From NCBI GenBank assembly GCA_031272275.1, contig JAISUC010000010.1, positions 62,001 through 126,000 on the forward strand: a DNA stretch of 64,000 nucleotides, given 5' to 3'. The stretch's first letter is position 1. The number at the start of each line of letters is the position of its first letter. The position numbers were made by a program, and so were the translations under genes. Below, in pieces: positions 44,186 to 52,525 of the stretch. The notes under the pieces are model-generated. The model did no database searches. It worked only from the letters and a program-made list of their open reading frames with translations, and was not told where the DNA came from. This DNA is from Actinomycetes bacterium (GTDB lineage Bacteria > Actinomycetota > Coriobacteriia > WRKU01 > WQUG01).

Positions 44186-46225
44186 ATGAGCCGTATTACC
44201 GATACCGTCGAAAAACTGACGACCGTTATAGGGCCCAGGCCGGTGGCATCCGACACCGAACGCACAGCAGCCGAATGGCTGTACGATCGGTTCAAGGCAA
44301 CCGGGCTGGCCGCTGAAATCCAAGACTTCATCGCCGTGCGCTCGGTTGCGACCGCACGTATCATTTCGGGATTGGTGTGCTGTGCGGCGGTGGCTGCCAT
44401 CGGCACGAAATTCATGATCCGCTATTACGCCCTGCAGTGGACCTGCTGGTTGGTGCTGGCGATCGTTGCCGTGTTGCTGGTGCTGGATATGCTGGGCAAA
44501 CGCGGGCTGGCGGGAATGCTGACCAAAGGTCCCAGCCAAAACGTCATCGCGCGCCATGTCCCCCAGGGCTTCAGCCCGGGCACGGCTCCCCAGCGCATCG
44601 TGCTGGTCGCACATTACGACACCGGGCTGGCCAGTCCGCTGACCGCCGAATCCGTCGCATTTCTGCAGCGTCCGCTGTCACTGGCGGCAAACCTGATTAC
44701 GGCGATCGCGCCGCTGTATACGCTGGCGATCATCTTTTTGCGCAAAGCTGCCACGGTGCAGCACTGGGTCTGGATTGTCGGTATGGTCATCACCATCATT
44801 CCGTTGCTGCTGGCATTAAACGAACTGTTTGCGAAACTGTTCAAGCGCTTTTCTCCGGGGGCGAATAACAATGCCAGCGGGGTCGCCGCGATGCTGGCGG
44901 TTGCAGAACGGCTGACCGGGGTCGACCCGGATTCGGCTGACGACCGTAAGGCGCGCACGTCCGGCGTGGATGCCCCGCCCGCTCCGCCGGTGGTGTCCAC
45001 CGGTGGTGGTGACACACGGGGCGAGGAGTATGTCGGACGCCACGCGCGCGGTGGTGGCGGTACCGGTCCCCAGCCGGTCGATTTCGCCCAGCTGGAGGCG
45101 GCGACACAAAGTGGTCCCATCCAGCGCGATATGCGCGAGGCACAGATCCTGAGCTTCGAGACCGTGGAGTTCGGGCAGCTGGATACCTCGGCGCCTCCTG
45201 TGCGCCCGATGGTCAGCCGTCGCGGCCAGACCGGATCGCTGCGCCCGGTGGGCGGCACCGGTTCTTTACGCCCGGTTACGGCAGACCCTCAGGACACGCT
45301 GGCGTTTTCGCCGATTGACGACTATGACGCCAGTTCGACCTTTGCAGAGGTTCCCGCGACCAGTGACGTGTTGCTGGATGCCGACATTGTGGGCACACCG
45401 GTCGATGTCGAGGGACTGAGCGGCGCGCACGGGTTCGGTGACGATACCGGACGAGCGGCGCGCAGGTCCGGCCGCGAAAAGGGCGGTTTGTTCGGGCGCT
45501 TGCGTGATCGTAAGGGCGCGAAACAGTCGCGGGGCGGTCGCGGTGCAGGGCAGACGGCAGACGACGATCCGTCGAACTGGTTGGGTCTGGACCATGATTT
45601 CAATGCGCGGACCGAGGGTGCAAAAATCGGCAGTTGGGATAACTTCGGCGGCGACGATGATGCGGACGGCTTTGCCTGGAAGGGCGGTCGCGCGGCAGGT
45701 GACGTCATCGAGGATGGTGATTATGCGGCGATCGAGGCGGCGCGCATTAGGCGTCGTGTTGCCGAGAACTATGATATGAACATGGCGGAAAAAGAGGTGT
45801 GGTTCGTGGCGACCGGGGCGTCGTTTTCCGCCAACGCCGGCATGAAAGAGTTCATTGGCGCCAATGCCGATGCGCTGCGTGGGGCGCTGATCGTGAACCT
45901 GCAGGCCTTGGGAGCCGGTGACCTGTACTGGACGACCAAGGAACGGGCAGCCGGAACGCACGCGACCTCGGCGCGCCTGACCAGTCTGGCACGTCGCGTG
46001 TCACGCGAAACCGAGACGCGCATCAAGGCGTTGCGGACGCGCTCGCCGCGCACCGATGCCGCACTGGCACTGGCAGCCGGTTTTCGTGCGATGAGCATCA
46101 TGCGCCTGACGGCAAAGGGGGTTCCGTTCGCGTGGACCAGCCCACAGGATACGGCGGCGCGTATTGATGCGTCGGCGATTGAAGAGGCGGCCGGGTTCGT
46201 GTCGGCGCTGATTCACGAGGCATAG
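44186..46225 (+). CDS. Membrane protein with degenerate M28 (aminopeptidase-like) domain
   Basis: ATG 44186 has GGGAGGGG just upstream. The 679-residue protein starts like M28 peptidases (TERTAAEWLYDRFKATGL), then has membrane segments at about 56-76, 86-102, 167-185 and 193-215. AHYDT (142-146) keeps the first metal His and Asp, but GANNNASG (225-232) has Asn where the bridging Asp should be, the Glu-Glu pair is replaced (VWFVATGASFSANAG), and the last His motif (yHt..D) reads TSPQDTAARID. A disordered insertion of about 300 residues rich in Gly/Asp/Arg sits between. It is probably not an active zinc peptidase. It is followed after 57 bases by the diguanylate cyclase gene. Confidence 0.75.
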   Translation: MSRITDTVEKLTTVIGPRPVASDTERTAAEWLYDRFKATGLAAEIQDFIAVRSVATARIISGLVCCAAVAAIGTKFMIRYYALQWTCWLVLAIVAVLLVLDMLGKRGLAGMLTKGPSQNVIARHVPQGFSPGTAPQRIVLVAHYDTGLASPLTAESVAFLQRPLSLAANLITAIAPLYTLAIIFLRKAATVQHWVWIVGMVITIIPLLLALNELFAKLFKRFSPGANNNASGVAAMLAVAERLTGVDPDSADDRKARTSGVDAPPAPPVVSTGGGDTRGEEYVGRHARGGGGTGPQPVDFAQLEAATQSGPIQRDMREAQILSFETVEFGQLDTSAPPVRPMVSRRGQTGSLRPVGGTGSLRPVTADPQDTLAFSPIDDYDASSTFAEVPATSDVLLDADIVGTPVDVEGLSGAHGFGDDTGRAARRSGREKGGLFGRLRDRKGAKQSRGGRGAGQTADDDPSNWLGLDHDFNARTEGAKIGSWDNFGGDDDADGFAWKGGRAAGDVIEDGDYAAIEAARIRRRVAENYDMNMAEKEVWFVATGASFSANAGMKEFIGANADALRGALIVNLQALGAGDLYWTTKERAAGTHATSARLTSLARRVSRETETRIKALRTRSPRTDAALALAAGFRAMSIMRLTAKGVPFAWTSPQDTAARIDASAIEEAAGFVSALIHEA

Positions 46226-46282
46226 GGTCGATCGCGCGGATGGGGATGTGTCGCAATGCCGCAGAGCCTCAGGTGAACTAGG

Positions 46283-47548
46283 ATGTCATTCGGACAGTTC
46301 AGCGCGCGGTTCCGTCGGTCGTTTGCCGCATCTGCGCGCGAGCAACTGTCCCGCGACGACGTCGAGGCCCTGCGCGACAATCAGCGCCGCGTCGCGCTGA
46401 TTATCAACGCGCGTTGGCTGATCATCTGTGTGTTCGTGGCGTTTTCGTTGTGTGGGGCATGCGTGTATTTGACGCGACTGGGTTTTCGCGAAACGGTGTC
46501 ACAGATGGTGGTGCCGGTCAATGCACTGATTTTTGTGATTATCTATAACTTCATCTTTATGCGCATCAACCGACAGCTGGCGACCTTTTCTGTCGCCAAT
46601 ATCATGCAGTTGGTGCTGGACGTGTTGGTGGTGGCGGTACTGGTCTATTATTCCGGCGGGCTGGATTCCTGGTTCTGGTCGGTGTATTTGCTGATACTGG
46701 TCGCCGCGGCGCTGATGTTGCGCCAACGTGCCGAGATCTGGGTGCTGGCGCTGTTTATGTGCCTGGTGCTGATGATGGTCGAATGGGCGGAGTTCTATCG
46801 GATGCTGGGCCCGGCAGGTGCTGCAACGCACCAGCTGACGACGACGTTCGGGTTGGATGTGGGCGGCCTGCGTTGGGCGATGCTGCGTACCCTGTGGCAG
46901 ATGTTTATGATATTGGGAACGGCATTGATTGCATCAAACGGCGTCGCCTGGTTGGTGCAGTTGGTCTCCGATCGGCGCGGGTCGGGACTGACCGATACGC
47001 GCACGGGGCTGTATTCCCGCGCGTATTTTATGCGTTGTTTGGATATCGAGGCGCTGCGCGCCCTGCGCGACGGGCGCCCGCTGCACTTGCTGTTGATTGA
47101 CATCGATCATCTGGATGCCGTCAATGCGCGGTTCGGCATCGAACGGGGCGACGCCGCCATATCGGCGGTGGCGGAGGTCCTGCAGCGCGAACTGGTGCGG
47201 TTCGACCACGGCGGACCGTCGGTCAATGCGCTGGCGCGGATTTCGGGGGAGGAGTTCGGTCTGCTGTTGGTTGAACAGACCGGGGGCAGTCTACCGGAAA
47301 TCAGCCCCCGACAGGTCATCGGTTTGGGTGAGCGTATGCGCGAGGCCATCGGTGCCATCGACCTGGAGGGCTTGTCCATCACTGCGAGCATCGGGGTGGC
47401 GGCACTGCCGATGGATGCGCTGGATGCCGACGAACTGTTGCAACGTGCCGACGAGTCACTGATGGCCGCATTGGATGGGGGCGGAAACTGTGTCTGCGTG
47501 CCGCCGTCACGTACCTTTGCGACCGGGCGCGGTATCGGGGGGCTGTGA
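46283..47548 (+). CDS. Membrane diguanylate cyclase (GGDEF domain)
   Basis: It makes the second messenger c-di-GMP from two GTP. The 421 residues have six membrane segments (about 42-64, 76-95, 105-122, 130-146, 150-167, 203-228) and a C-terminal GGDEF domain with DIDHLDAVNARFG (273-285) and the active-site loop SGEEF (321-325), an accepted variant of GGDEF. No EAL or inhibitory RxxD motif is obvious. The N-terminal membrane part has no recognised sensor fold. It lies between the M28-like gene and the DUF1461 gene, all in one direction. Confidence 0.85.
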   Translation: MSFGQFSARFRRSFAASAREQLSRDDVEALRDNQRRVALIINARWLIICVFVAFSLCGACVYLTRLGFRETVSQMVVPVNALIFVIIYNFIFMRINRQLATFSVANIMQLVLDVLVVAVLVYYSGGLDSWFWSVYLLILVAAALMLRQRAEIWVLALFMCLVLMMVEWAEFYRMLGPAGAATHQLTTTFGLDVGGLRWAMLRTLWQMFMILGTALIASNGVAWLVQLVSDRRGSGLTDTRTGLYSRAYFMRCLDIEALRALRDGRPLHLLLIDIDHLDAVNARFGIERGDAAISAVAEVLQRELVRFDHGGPSVNALARISGEEFGLLLVEQTGGSLPEISPRQVIGLGERMREAIGAIDLEGLSITASIGVAALPMDALDADELLQRADESLMAALDGGGNCVCVPPSRTFATGRGIGGL

Positions 47549-47564
47549 TGTACGGGGGGACACT

Positions 47565-48287
47565 ATGAAACGCGCGGGCTCGGTAGTGCTGACCGTTCTG
47601 ATCGCGATCTGCCTGTTGGTTGCCTGTGTGGGGGCGTCACTGGCGATTGTCTGTGCCGACCCGATTGCACTGCGGGTGGTGGCGTCCGTGCACCCCGAAT
47701 GGGATGATCAACAGCAATCCGTCGCACGCGCGATTTCGCGTACGACGCTGCGTTATGTGGCCGCTCTGCCCTTTGGTGGAACCGCACAGGCGCCCAGGGT
47801 GAATCGGGATACGCTGGATGTGTTCAGCGATGCGGACGAATCCGGACAGGGCGGCACCGCTGTCGCGCCCTATACGACCGACGAACTGGCGCATCTGCGC
47901 GATGTCCGCGTGACTTTCGGCGCGGTGTTCGGATTGGCGCTGGGGGCGGCGGTGGTCGCGGTGATTCTGGTTGCGTTGTGGGTTCGCCGTGCGACGGGCA
48001 GGCGCGCACTGTTTGTCGGCGGTATCGTCACGATGGCGGTCCCGGCGCTGATTGCGCTGGCTTTGGGCGTGGCCTTCGATTGGTTTTTCGAGCTGTTTCA
48101 TCGGGTACTGTACCCGCAGGGCAACTGGCAGTTTGCCGGCGATTCGCTGTTAATAACGCTGTTTCCCGCTGACTATTGGTCCACGATGGGAATGATTTGG
48201 ATGGGCGTGCTGTTCGTACTGGGTGCGCTGCTGTTCGTGTGGGGCCTGTTGCTGGTGCTGCGCCATCGCCGGCGTGCCTCGGTCTGA
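47565..48287 (+). CDS. DUF1461/TIGR01906-type integral membrane protein
   Basis: The 240-residue protein has an N-terminal membrane segment, a large outside loop (about 35-120) and three further membrane segments. The family's mark is in the C-terminal third: FHRVLYPQGNWQFAGDSLLITLFPADYW. Members are found in Firmicutes and Coriobacteriia; function unknown. ATG 47565 has GGGGGGA upstream; the frame also stays open further upstream, but that part overlaps the cyclase gene. Confidence 0.8.
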   Translation: MKRAGSVVLTVLIAICLLVACVGASLAIVCADPIALRVVASVHPEWDDQQQSVARAISRTTLRYVAALPFGGTAQAPRVNRDTLDVFSDADESGQGGTAVAPYTTDELAHLRDVRVTFGAVFGLALGAAVVAVILVALWVRRATGRRALFVGGIVTMAVPALIALALGVAFDWFFELFHRVLYPQGNWQFAGDSLLITLFPADYWSTMGMIWMGVLFVLGALLFVWGLLLVLRHRRRASV

Positions 48288-48297
48288 CGCACGCGCG

Positions 48298-48312
48298 GGG
48301 ACGCACTTCCCC
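48298..48312 (-). repeat. Interspersed 15-bp element, copy with one mismatch
   Basis: GGGACGCACTTCCCC differs by one base from the consensus. The change makes it a better hairpin (GGGGA/TCCCC), and it sits inside a longer GCGCG...CGCGC pairing right after the DUF1461 gene, so it may act as a terminator. Confidence 0.65.
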
Positions 48313-48341
48313 TATCGCGCACCGTCGTGCTAATTATAGGG

Positions 48342-48382
48342 AAAAATCGTAAAGTAGACTATGGAAAAATCGTTAAGTAGAC
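48342..48382. repeat. Two tandem 23-bp repeats
   Basis: AAAAATCGTWAAGTAGAC occurs twice, at about 48342-48359 and 48365-48382, with a period of 23 bases. AT-rich compared with surroundings. Confidence 0.6.
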
Positions 48383-48406
48383 CACGTGTTTGTGGGGGAT
48401 GGGGGA

Positions 48407-48481
<75 letters not shown>

Positions 48482-48499
48482 TCGCAGGTCTTTCAAGGA

Positions 48500-48508
48500 T
48501 ACAATAAA
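48500..48508. promoter_or_regulatory. Shared -10 region between tRNA-Gly and the P-loop ATPase gene
   Basis: On the plus strand TACAAT (48500-48505) lies 7 bases before ATG 48513 (leaderless). The complementary strand reads TTTATTGTATCC over the same bases and lies about 20 bases before tRNA-Gly, so one AT-rich core may serve both directions. Confidence 0.45.
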
Positions 48509-48512
48509 ATGC

Positions 48513-49271
48513 ATGGACAATGCCACCACTTTCACAAACACGTTTGCCGATACTTTTGCGGGCAATTGCACGGTGCTGATCGGGCATGCGGGCGTCGGCA
48601 AAACGAACCTGGCGCTGAACCTGGCGCTGGCAGCCGCCGGCGCGCAGCGGCCTGTACTGCTGGTCGACCTGGATATCGTGAACCCGTATTTTCGGTCCTC
48701 GGATTTCGCGCAGCTGATTGAGTCCCACCCGGCGGGCCGCTTCATCGAACTGATTGCCCCGACCTTTGCAGGCACCACCCTGGAAGCCCCCTCGCTTCCT
48801 GCGAGCATCGATCGCGCCTTTGAGCCGGGCGAGACACGCGTGATCATCGACGTCGGTGGTGACGATGACGGCGCGACCGTGCTGGGCAGGTATCGCGACC
48901 GGCTGGCGGTACGCATGGCGCAGCCTGTAGCCGATGCCGCCGTCCTGTATGTGGTCAACTGTTACCGCAACCTGACGCCCGATCCGCACGCCGCCGCAGC
49001 GTATCTGCATGACATACAGGACGCATCCGGCATCCTCGCGACCGGGCTGGTCAACAACTCGCACCTGCAGGACGCGACCGACCTGGACACGATCGCCGCC
49101 GGTCTGGATTTTGCGCAACGCACGGCACAGCTGACCGGACTGCCGCTGGTTGCGACCTGTGTGCCCCGACAGCTGTTGGCGGCAGTACAGGCCGACGCGC
49201 GCTTCGCCGACGTCGCGCAGGTCTTGCTCCCCTTGGACCGCCTGGTCACGACGGTGTGGGAACGCGACTGA
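48513..49271 (+). CDS. P-loop ATPase of the MinD/ParA/CobQ type
   Basis: The 252 residues start with a deviant Walker A, GHAGVGKTN, followed by VLLVDLDIVNPYFRSSDF and TRVIIDVGGDDDGATVLGRY, typical for the SIMIBI MinD/ParA superfamily. The DNPYFR-like line (DIVNPYFRS) is the one seen in a group of small ATPases often encoded near 2-oxoacid or aldehyde:ferredoxin oxidoreductases; no such gene is in this window. The role is unknown. The start is set by the -10 box 7 bases upstream. The stop overlaps the next gene (TGATG). Confidence 0.75.
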   Translation: MDNATTFTNTFADTFAGNCTVLIGHAGVGKTNLALNLALAAAGAQRPVLLVDLDIVNPYFRSSDFAQLIESHPAGRFIELIAPTFAGTTLEAPSLPASIDRAFEPGETRVIIDVGGDDDGATVLGRYRDRLAVRMAQPVADAAVLYVVNCYRNLTPDPHAAAAYLHDIQDASGILATGLVNNSHLQDATDLDTIAAGLDFAQRTAQLTGLPLVATCVPRQLLAAVQADARFADVAQVLLPLDRLVTTVWERD

Positions 49272-50176
49272 TGACTGCCGGCCGCACACGCCCCGTCGCG
49301 TCGTTACCCGACCACGACGCCGACGCCGCACCCGCGACCGCACCCGCCCCGCTGTCCGTCGCCGAAACCGATGCCTTCATCGACCGTGTGCTGGACGCCG
49401 GCGCGCGACTGTACCGCGACTTTCCTTGGCGCGACACCACCGACCCCTACGCCGTGCTGCTGTCCGAAGTCATGTTGCAGCAAACCCAAACCGTGCGCGT
49501 GCTGAAACACTACCCGCGCTGGCTGCGGCGATTCCCCACCATCGACGCGGTGGCGGCTGCGGCGACCGCCGACGTCCTGGACGCTTGGCAGGGCCTGGGA
49601 TACAACCGGCGGGGGCTGGCCTTCAAACGGCTGGCAGACATCGTCAGCGACCAATACGGGGGAGTATTACCCGACACGTCTGCCGAACTGCAGGCATTGC
49701 CGGGCGTCGGGCCCGCCACGGCGGCAGGTGTCCTGGCGTTTGCCTGGGACCGGCACGCGCCGTATCTGGAAACCAACGTACGCAGCGTCCTGTTGCACGA
49801 ACTGTGTCCGGATCGCGACGCGGTGCCTGACCGCGAGCTGCGCGGGCTGCTGGATGCGTGTTGTGCACGGGCGGCGGCGCGCGCCATCAGTGCGCGGACT
49901 TGGAACTATGCGCTGCTGGATTACGGCGCGCACCTGAAACGCACGCTGCCGAACCCGTCGCGCCGCAGCCGACACCACACGCGTCAATCACCGTATCAGG
50001 GCTCGAACCGCCAGAAACGCGCGCGCCTGTTGGCGGCGGTGCTGGCTGAGCCGGGCGCGACCGCCGCACACTATGCGCAGGTCTGTCAGCTGGACGGGGA
50101 AGTCACCGCAGCCGTACTGGCGGAACTTTGCGCCGAGGGCTTTTTGGCCGAACACGCCGGCCGCTACAGCGTCTAG
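49271..50176 (+). CDS. MutY-related HhH-GPD DNA glycosylase lacking the iron-sulfur loop
   Basis: The 301 residues contain FPWRDTTDPYAVLLSEVMLQQTQT (catalytic Glu66), the hairpin LPGVGPAT (143-150) and WNYALLDYGAHLK, clearly related to adenine glycosylase MutY. Two features depart from standard MutY: the Asp of the D-G/T-N-V motif is Glu (LETNVRSVL, Glu168), and the four-Cys iron-sulfur loop is replaced by NPSRRSRHHTRQS with GSNRQKRARLL after it. There is no NUDIX-like C-terminal domain; a small winged-helix-like tail follows. I recall a distinct glycosylase subfamily with these traits. A partial copy of the 15-bp element (GGGGGAGTATTACCC, 49658) lies within. Confidence 0.8.
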   Translation: MTAGRTRPVASLPDHDADAAPATAPAPLSVAETDAFIDRVLDAGARLYRDFPWRDTTDPYAVLLSEVMLQQTQTVRVLKHYPRWLRRFPTIDAVAAAATADVLDAWQGLGYNRRGLAFKRLADIVSDQYGGVLPDTSAELQALPGVGPATAAGVLAFAWDRHAPYLETNVRSVLLHELCPDRDAVPDRELRGLLDACCARAAARAISARTWNYALLDYGAHLKRTLPNPSRRSRHHTRQSPYQGSNRQKRARLLAAVLAEPGATAAHYAQVCQLDGEVTAAVLAELCAEGFLAEHAGRYSV

Positions 50177-50199
50177 CACCCGGCCCCCGCTCCCGGCCC

Positions 50200-51294
50200 C
50201 TACTTCACCTTGATTTTCTTGACCGAGCTGGTCTTGGTGTTGAACAGCTCTTTGTATTCGTACATCGGCGTCAACTTGACCTTGATTTTGTGCGTGCCCT
50301 TCTTCAGCTTCTTCGGCAGATAATACGTCGCCTGACCACCGGTCTTCACCGTGATGTTCTTCAAGACCTTTTTACCGTCATAGATGGTCAGCTTGCCCTT
50401 GGTCGCCTTGCCCAGCTTGATGGTCATTTTGACCTGGGTCTTTTTATACTTCTGGCTGGACTTTGAATACTTCACCGTCAGCGTCGGGGTCTGCTTGACG
50501 CCCGTTACCGTGAATACCGGGGATGCGCCACCGCTGACGTACGCAGTCGGTGCCACATACAGCCGGTAGCTCGTCTTTGCGGCGGTCGGCTGCTGAATCT
50601 TGATTTCCAGCGCCTGGACGTTAGACGAATAGCTGGAATAGGTCGAACGTGTCGCTATAGTCACCCATTTCCCGCCGTCCAGCCGTTGCAGCAATACGTC
50701 GCCGTCACCTTCGAAATCCGGCCAGGTGACACTTACGGTTTTCTTCAGCTCGAAATAGGCGGTGTTCGTGATGTACAGATAGGTCGTCGCGTAATAGGTG
50801 CCCACATGCTGGACGCTCCCGATGGTGAATGTCGTCGGCATCCGCGTCACGTTCACCGTGAAGTTTGCGCTCGACGATTCCTCGTACGCCACGCCATTAT
50901 AGTTGTGCGCTTCGACCACCAGCTTAAAGGTATAGGTGCCCGACGGCAGTTCGTCATAGTTACTGTCCAGGATGTCGATGGCATCGGTGATGGCACCCCC
51001 CAGCGTGCCAGAGAAATACGCGTGCGAATCAACTTTTTCCCAGCCGCCCCCGGCCAGCATCTTGTAGGGCTGAATATACACAGTACGGCCGCTATATGTA
51101 GCGTTGGGGACTGCAGCGATGGTAAACGGTACCTTGATGGCGGGCTTGACCGCAGGCACCGTAAACGTGGTGCTCCCCGTCAAGGTGATCGCAGGTCCTG
51201 TCACCGCCGCCGCCAGTGCGGGCAACACCAGCAGCAGGCACACCGCGCATGCCACCACCACTCCGATTCTCAGCTTTCCGGTTTTGATGTTCAT
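50200..51294 (-). CDS. Secreted Ig-like protein
   Basis: ATG 51294 has GAGGAGGAG upstream. The 364 residues start with a signal peptide (about 1-30, VVACAVCLLLVLPALAAA). Two or three beta-sandwich regions follow (about 35-150 and 150-270), then a Lys-rich C-terminal Ig-like domain (TPTLTVKYSKSSQKYKKTQVKMTIKLGKATKGKL...) ending without anchor. The lysine-rich end could bind acidic wall polymers (inference). A TATAAT box on this strand at 51429-51424 would give a leader of about 120 bases. The gene converges with the MutY-like gene, 23 bases apart. Confidence 0.78.
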   Translation of the reverse strand: MNIKTGKLRIGVVVACAVCLLLVLPALAAAVTGPAITLTGSTTFTVPAVKPAIKVPFTIAAVPNATYSGRTVYIQPYKMLAGGGWEKVDSHAYFSGTLGGAITDAIDILDSNYDELPSGTYTFKLVVEAHNYNGVAYEESSSANFTVNVTRMPTTFTIGSVQHVGTYYATTYLYITNTAYFELKKTVSVTWPDFEGDGDVLLQRLDGGKWVTIATRSTYSSYSSNVQALEIKIQQPTAAKTSYRLYVAPTAYVSGGASPVFTVTGVKQTPTLTVKYSKSSQKYKKTQVKMTIKLGKATKGKLTIYDGKKVLKNITVKTGGQATYYLPKKLKKGTHKIKVKLTPMYEYKELFNTKTSSVKKIKVK

Positions 51295-51502
51295 GGACTC
51301 CTCCTCTTGGTTTACCGGTGCTCCCCGTGCGTGCGCATGTGCGTCCCCGCCGGTTTGCACGCGTTTTCTGTGCCACCCACAGCGCCGGTTCCTCGCACAC
51401 CGACAACTGGTTACGCTGATTCTCATTATAGGGAATTAGGATGATTTTGGTTGACTATTTTGGTACTTACAGCAGGAATTCCCTACCGGTTCCCAATGAA
51501 TC

Positions 51503-51517
51503 GGGGGAGCACGTCCC
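51503..51517 (+). repeat. Interspersed 15-bp element, copy 7
   Basis: GGGGGAGCACGTCCC, an exact match; left arm of an inverted pair with the copy at 51540-51554. Confidence 0.8.
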
Positions 51518-51539
51518 GCACCCTACACGACCCGGCGTC

Positions 51540-51554
51540 GGGACGCACTCCCCC
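51540..51554 (-). repeat. Interspersed 15-bp element, copy 8
   Basis: GGGACGCACTCCCCC, an exact minus-strand match; right arm of an inverted pair. The two arms could form a 16-bp stem with two mismatched positions and a loop of about 21 bases. Confidence 0.8.
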
Positions 51555-51599
51555 CCGTGAAAGTGGTATAGGAGAATAGGCCGTTCGGGGATTTCGGGG

Positions 51600-51629
51600 T
51601 TGAAACACCGGGGGGCACTGTCGTATAAT
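51600..51629 (+). promoter_or_regulatory. Candidate promoter
   Basis: TTGAAA (51600-51605), 18-base spacer, TATAAT (51624-51629). Close to a consensus promoter; it points towards the surface-protein locus at 51919. Confidence 0.6.
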
Positions 51630-51710
51630 CTGATAGTGGCATTCGCCCCCTGAGGGCAGATGAGAAAGCGAAAAAACAATTAAAAAAAGCGAAAAAGTTT
51701 GAAAACGGGC

Positions 51711-51741
51711 TTGACTGTAAAGTACCTTTATAGTATATGAT
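51711..51741 (+). promoter_or_regulatory. Promoter and candidate operator of the small surface-protein locus
   Basis: TTGACT (51711-51716), then a near-perfect dyad TGTAAAG-TAC-CTTTATA (51716-51732), then TATATG or TATGAT as -10. A-tracts lie directly upstream. The dyad matches that at 13197-13213 in sequence, spacing and place within the promoter. Confidence 0.6.
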
Positions 51742-51918
51742 GGAATTCGCAGGGTTTCCCCCTTTTCCCGCTATCGTTTGGACGCGAGCCGGTTGTGGGC
51801 CGGACGCGAGCTGCAGTCACGTTCCGACTGTGAACTGTGCGGTGCGAGGTGGGCGGTTACAGTTGGTGGACAATGTGCCGATACAGGAGTTACGAGAAGA
51901 GGAATCGAGGCAGTACGA

Positions 51919-52415
51919 ATGCGTTGCGTGTGGGAAAAAGTGACGATGAAGATGCGTGGTGTCCGGGCGGCGCTGTGTGGCGTGCAGACCGTGTCAGCTG
52001 CGTCATCGGTGGTCAACGTGCCGTATCCCGCGCTGGTTCGCCCGGTGTTCGAAAAGATACCGGCGACCTCCGATCTCCCGACAAACACCCCGGGGACTGT
52101 TCCCGGTTCAGATACTTCCCATACCCCTGCGGATCCCCAGGGTCCCTCGACTCCCGGTACGCCGGCACAGCCCGGCAGACCACGGACAATCCGCAGCATC
52201 CCACTGACACCTCGGGTACGCACGTGAAGAAGCAGGTGAAGTCGTCTGCAAAGGCCCATACCTCTGTGCCCTCGCATTATTATCCGAATACCGGCGATGC
52301 CGGTGGATACACCCTTCTCCTCGGGCTGATTGCAGCATCGTTCTTTGCGATTGCGACCGTGGTTATTGCCGGACGGTCAGGACGGCGCCAACCCTCAGGC
52401 GCGCACCGCCGGTGA
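51919..52415 (+). pseudogene. Small sortase-type surface protein, frameshifted
   Basis: Two frames together look like one surface protein. The first, from ATG 51919 (GAGG upstream), runs to 52227 and carries a weak hydrophobic start and a Pro/Thr-rich stalk (ATSDLPTNTPGTVPGSD, PQGPSTPGTPAQPG). The second frame holds the rest: QTTDNPQHPTDTSGT, a Lys-rich stretch, YPNTGD, a hydrophobic segment (YTLLLGLIAASFFAIATVVIAG) and RSGRR, that is, a cell-wall sorting signal with Tyr in place of Leu in LPxTG. A shift of -1 near 52175 would join them. It is either a broken gene, a sequencing error or a programmed frameshift. Part of the coordinate range before 52000 lacks a clear signal peptide, so further damage is possible. 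Confidence 0.55.
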
Positions 52416-52430
52416 GCTTTTGAGGGAGCA

Positions 52431-52486
52431 GGACAGGCGGGATTAAGGCGTTTTTCTTCTTCATGGGCGCCTTATCCCCTCTGTCC
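52431..52486. terminator. Long hairpin between convergent genes
   Basis: GGACAG..GGGAT.AAGGCG (from 52431) pairs with CGCCTTATCCC..CTGTCC (to 52486) with small interruptions; the loop holds TTTTTCTTCTTC. It lies between the surface-protein locus and the convergent lipoprotein gene and probably ends both transcripts. Confidence 0.6.
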
Positions 52487-52525
52487 CACCCTCGCTTTCT
52501 TTGGGCTACGCTTTCTCCGTGCTAA

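Larger units (their letters stand above)
51295..51918. other. Intergenic region with inverted elements, A-tracts and promoters
   Basis: Besides the elements and promoters listed separately, it holds strong A-tracts at 51669-51700 (repeated AAAGCGAAAAA), which suggest curved DNA or an UP element for the 51711 promoter, and a seven-codon frame MRKRKNN (51660-51683) after GAGGGCAG. No full gene is credible. Confidence 0.55.

Noticed and set aside
44056-44316. Small frame starting MNCAPAAP just after the TACAAT box
   Set aside because: It runs out of frame into the M28-like gene, where the true frame has a strong ribosome site at 44172-44180; treated as a shadow.
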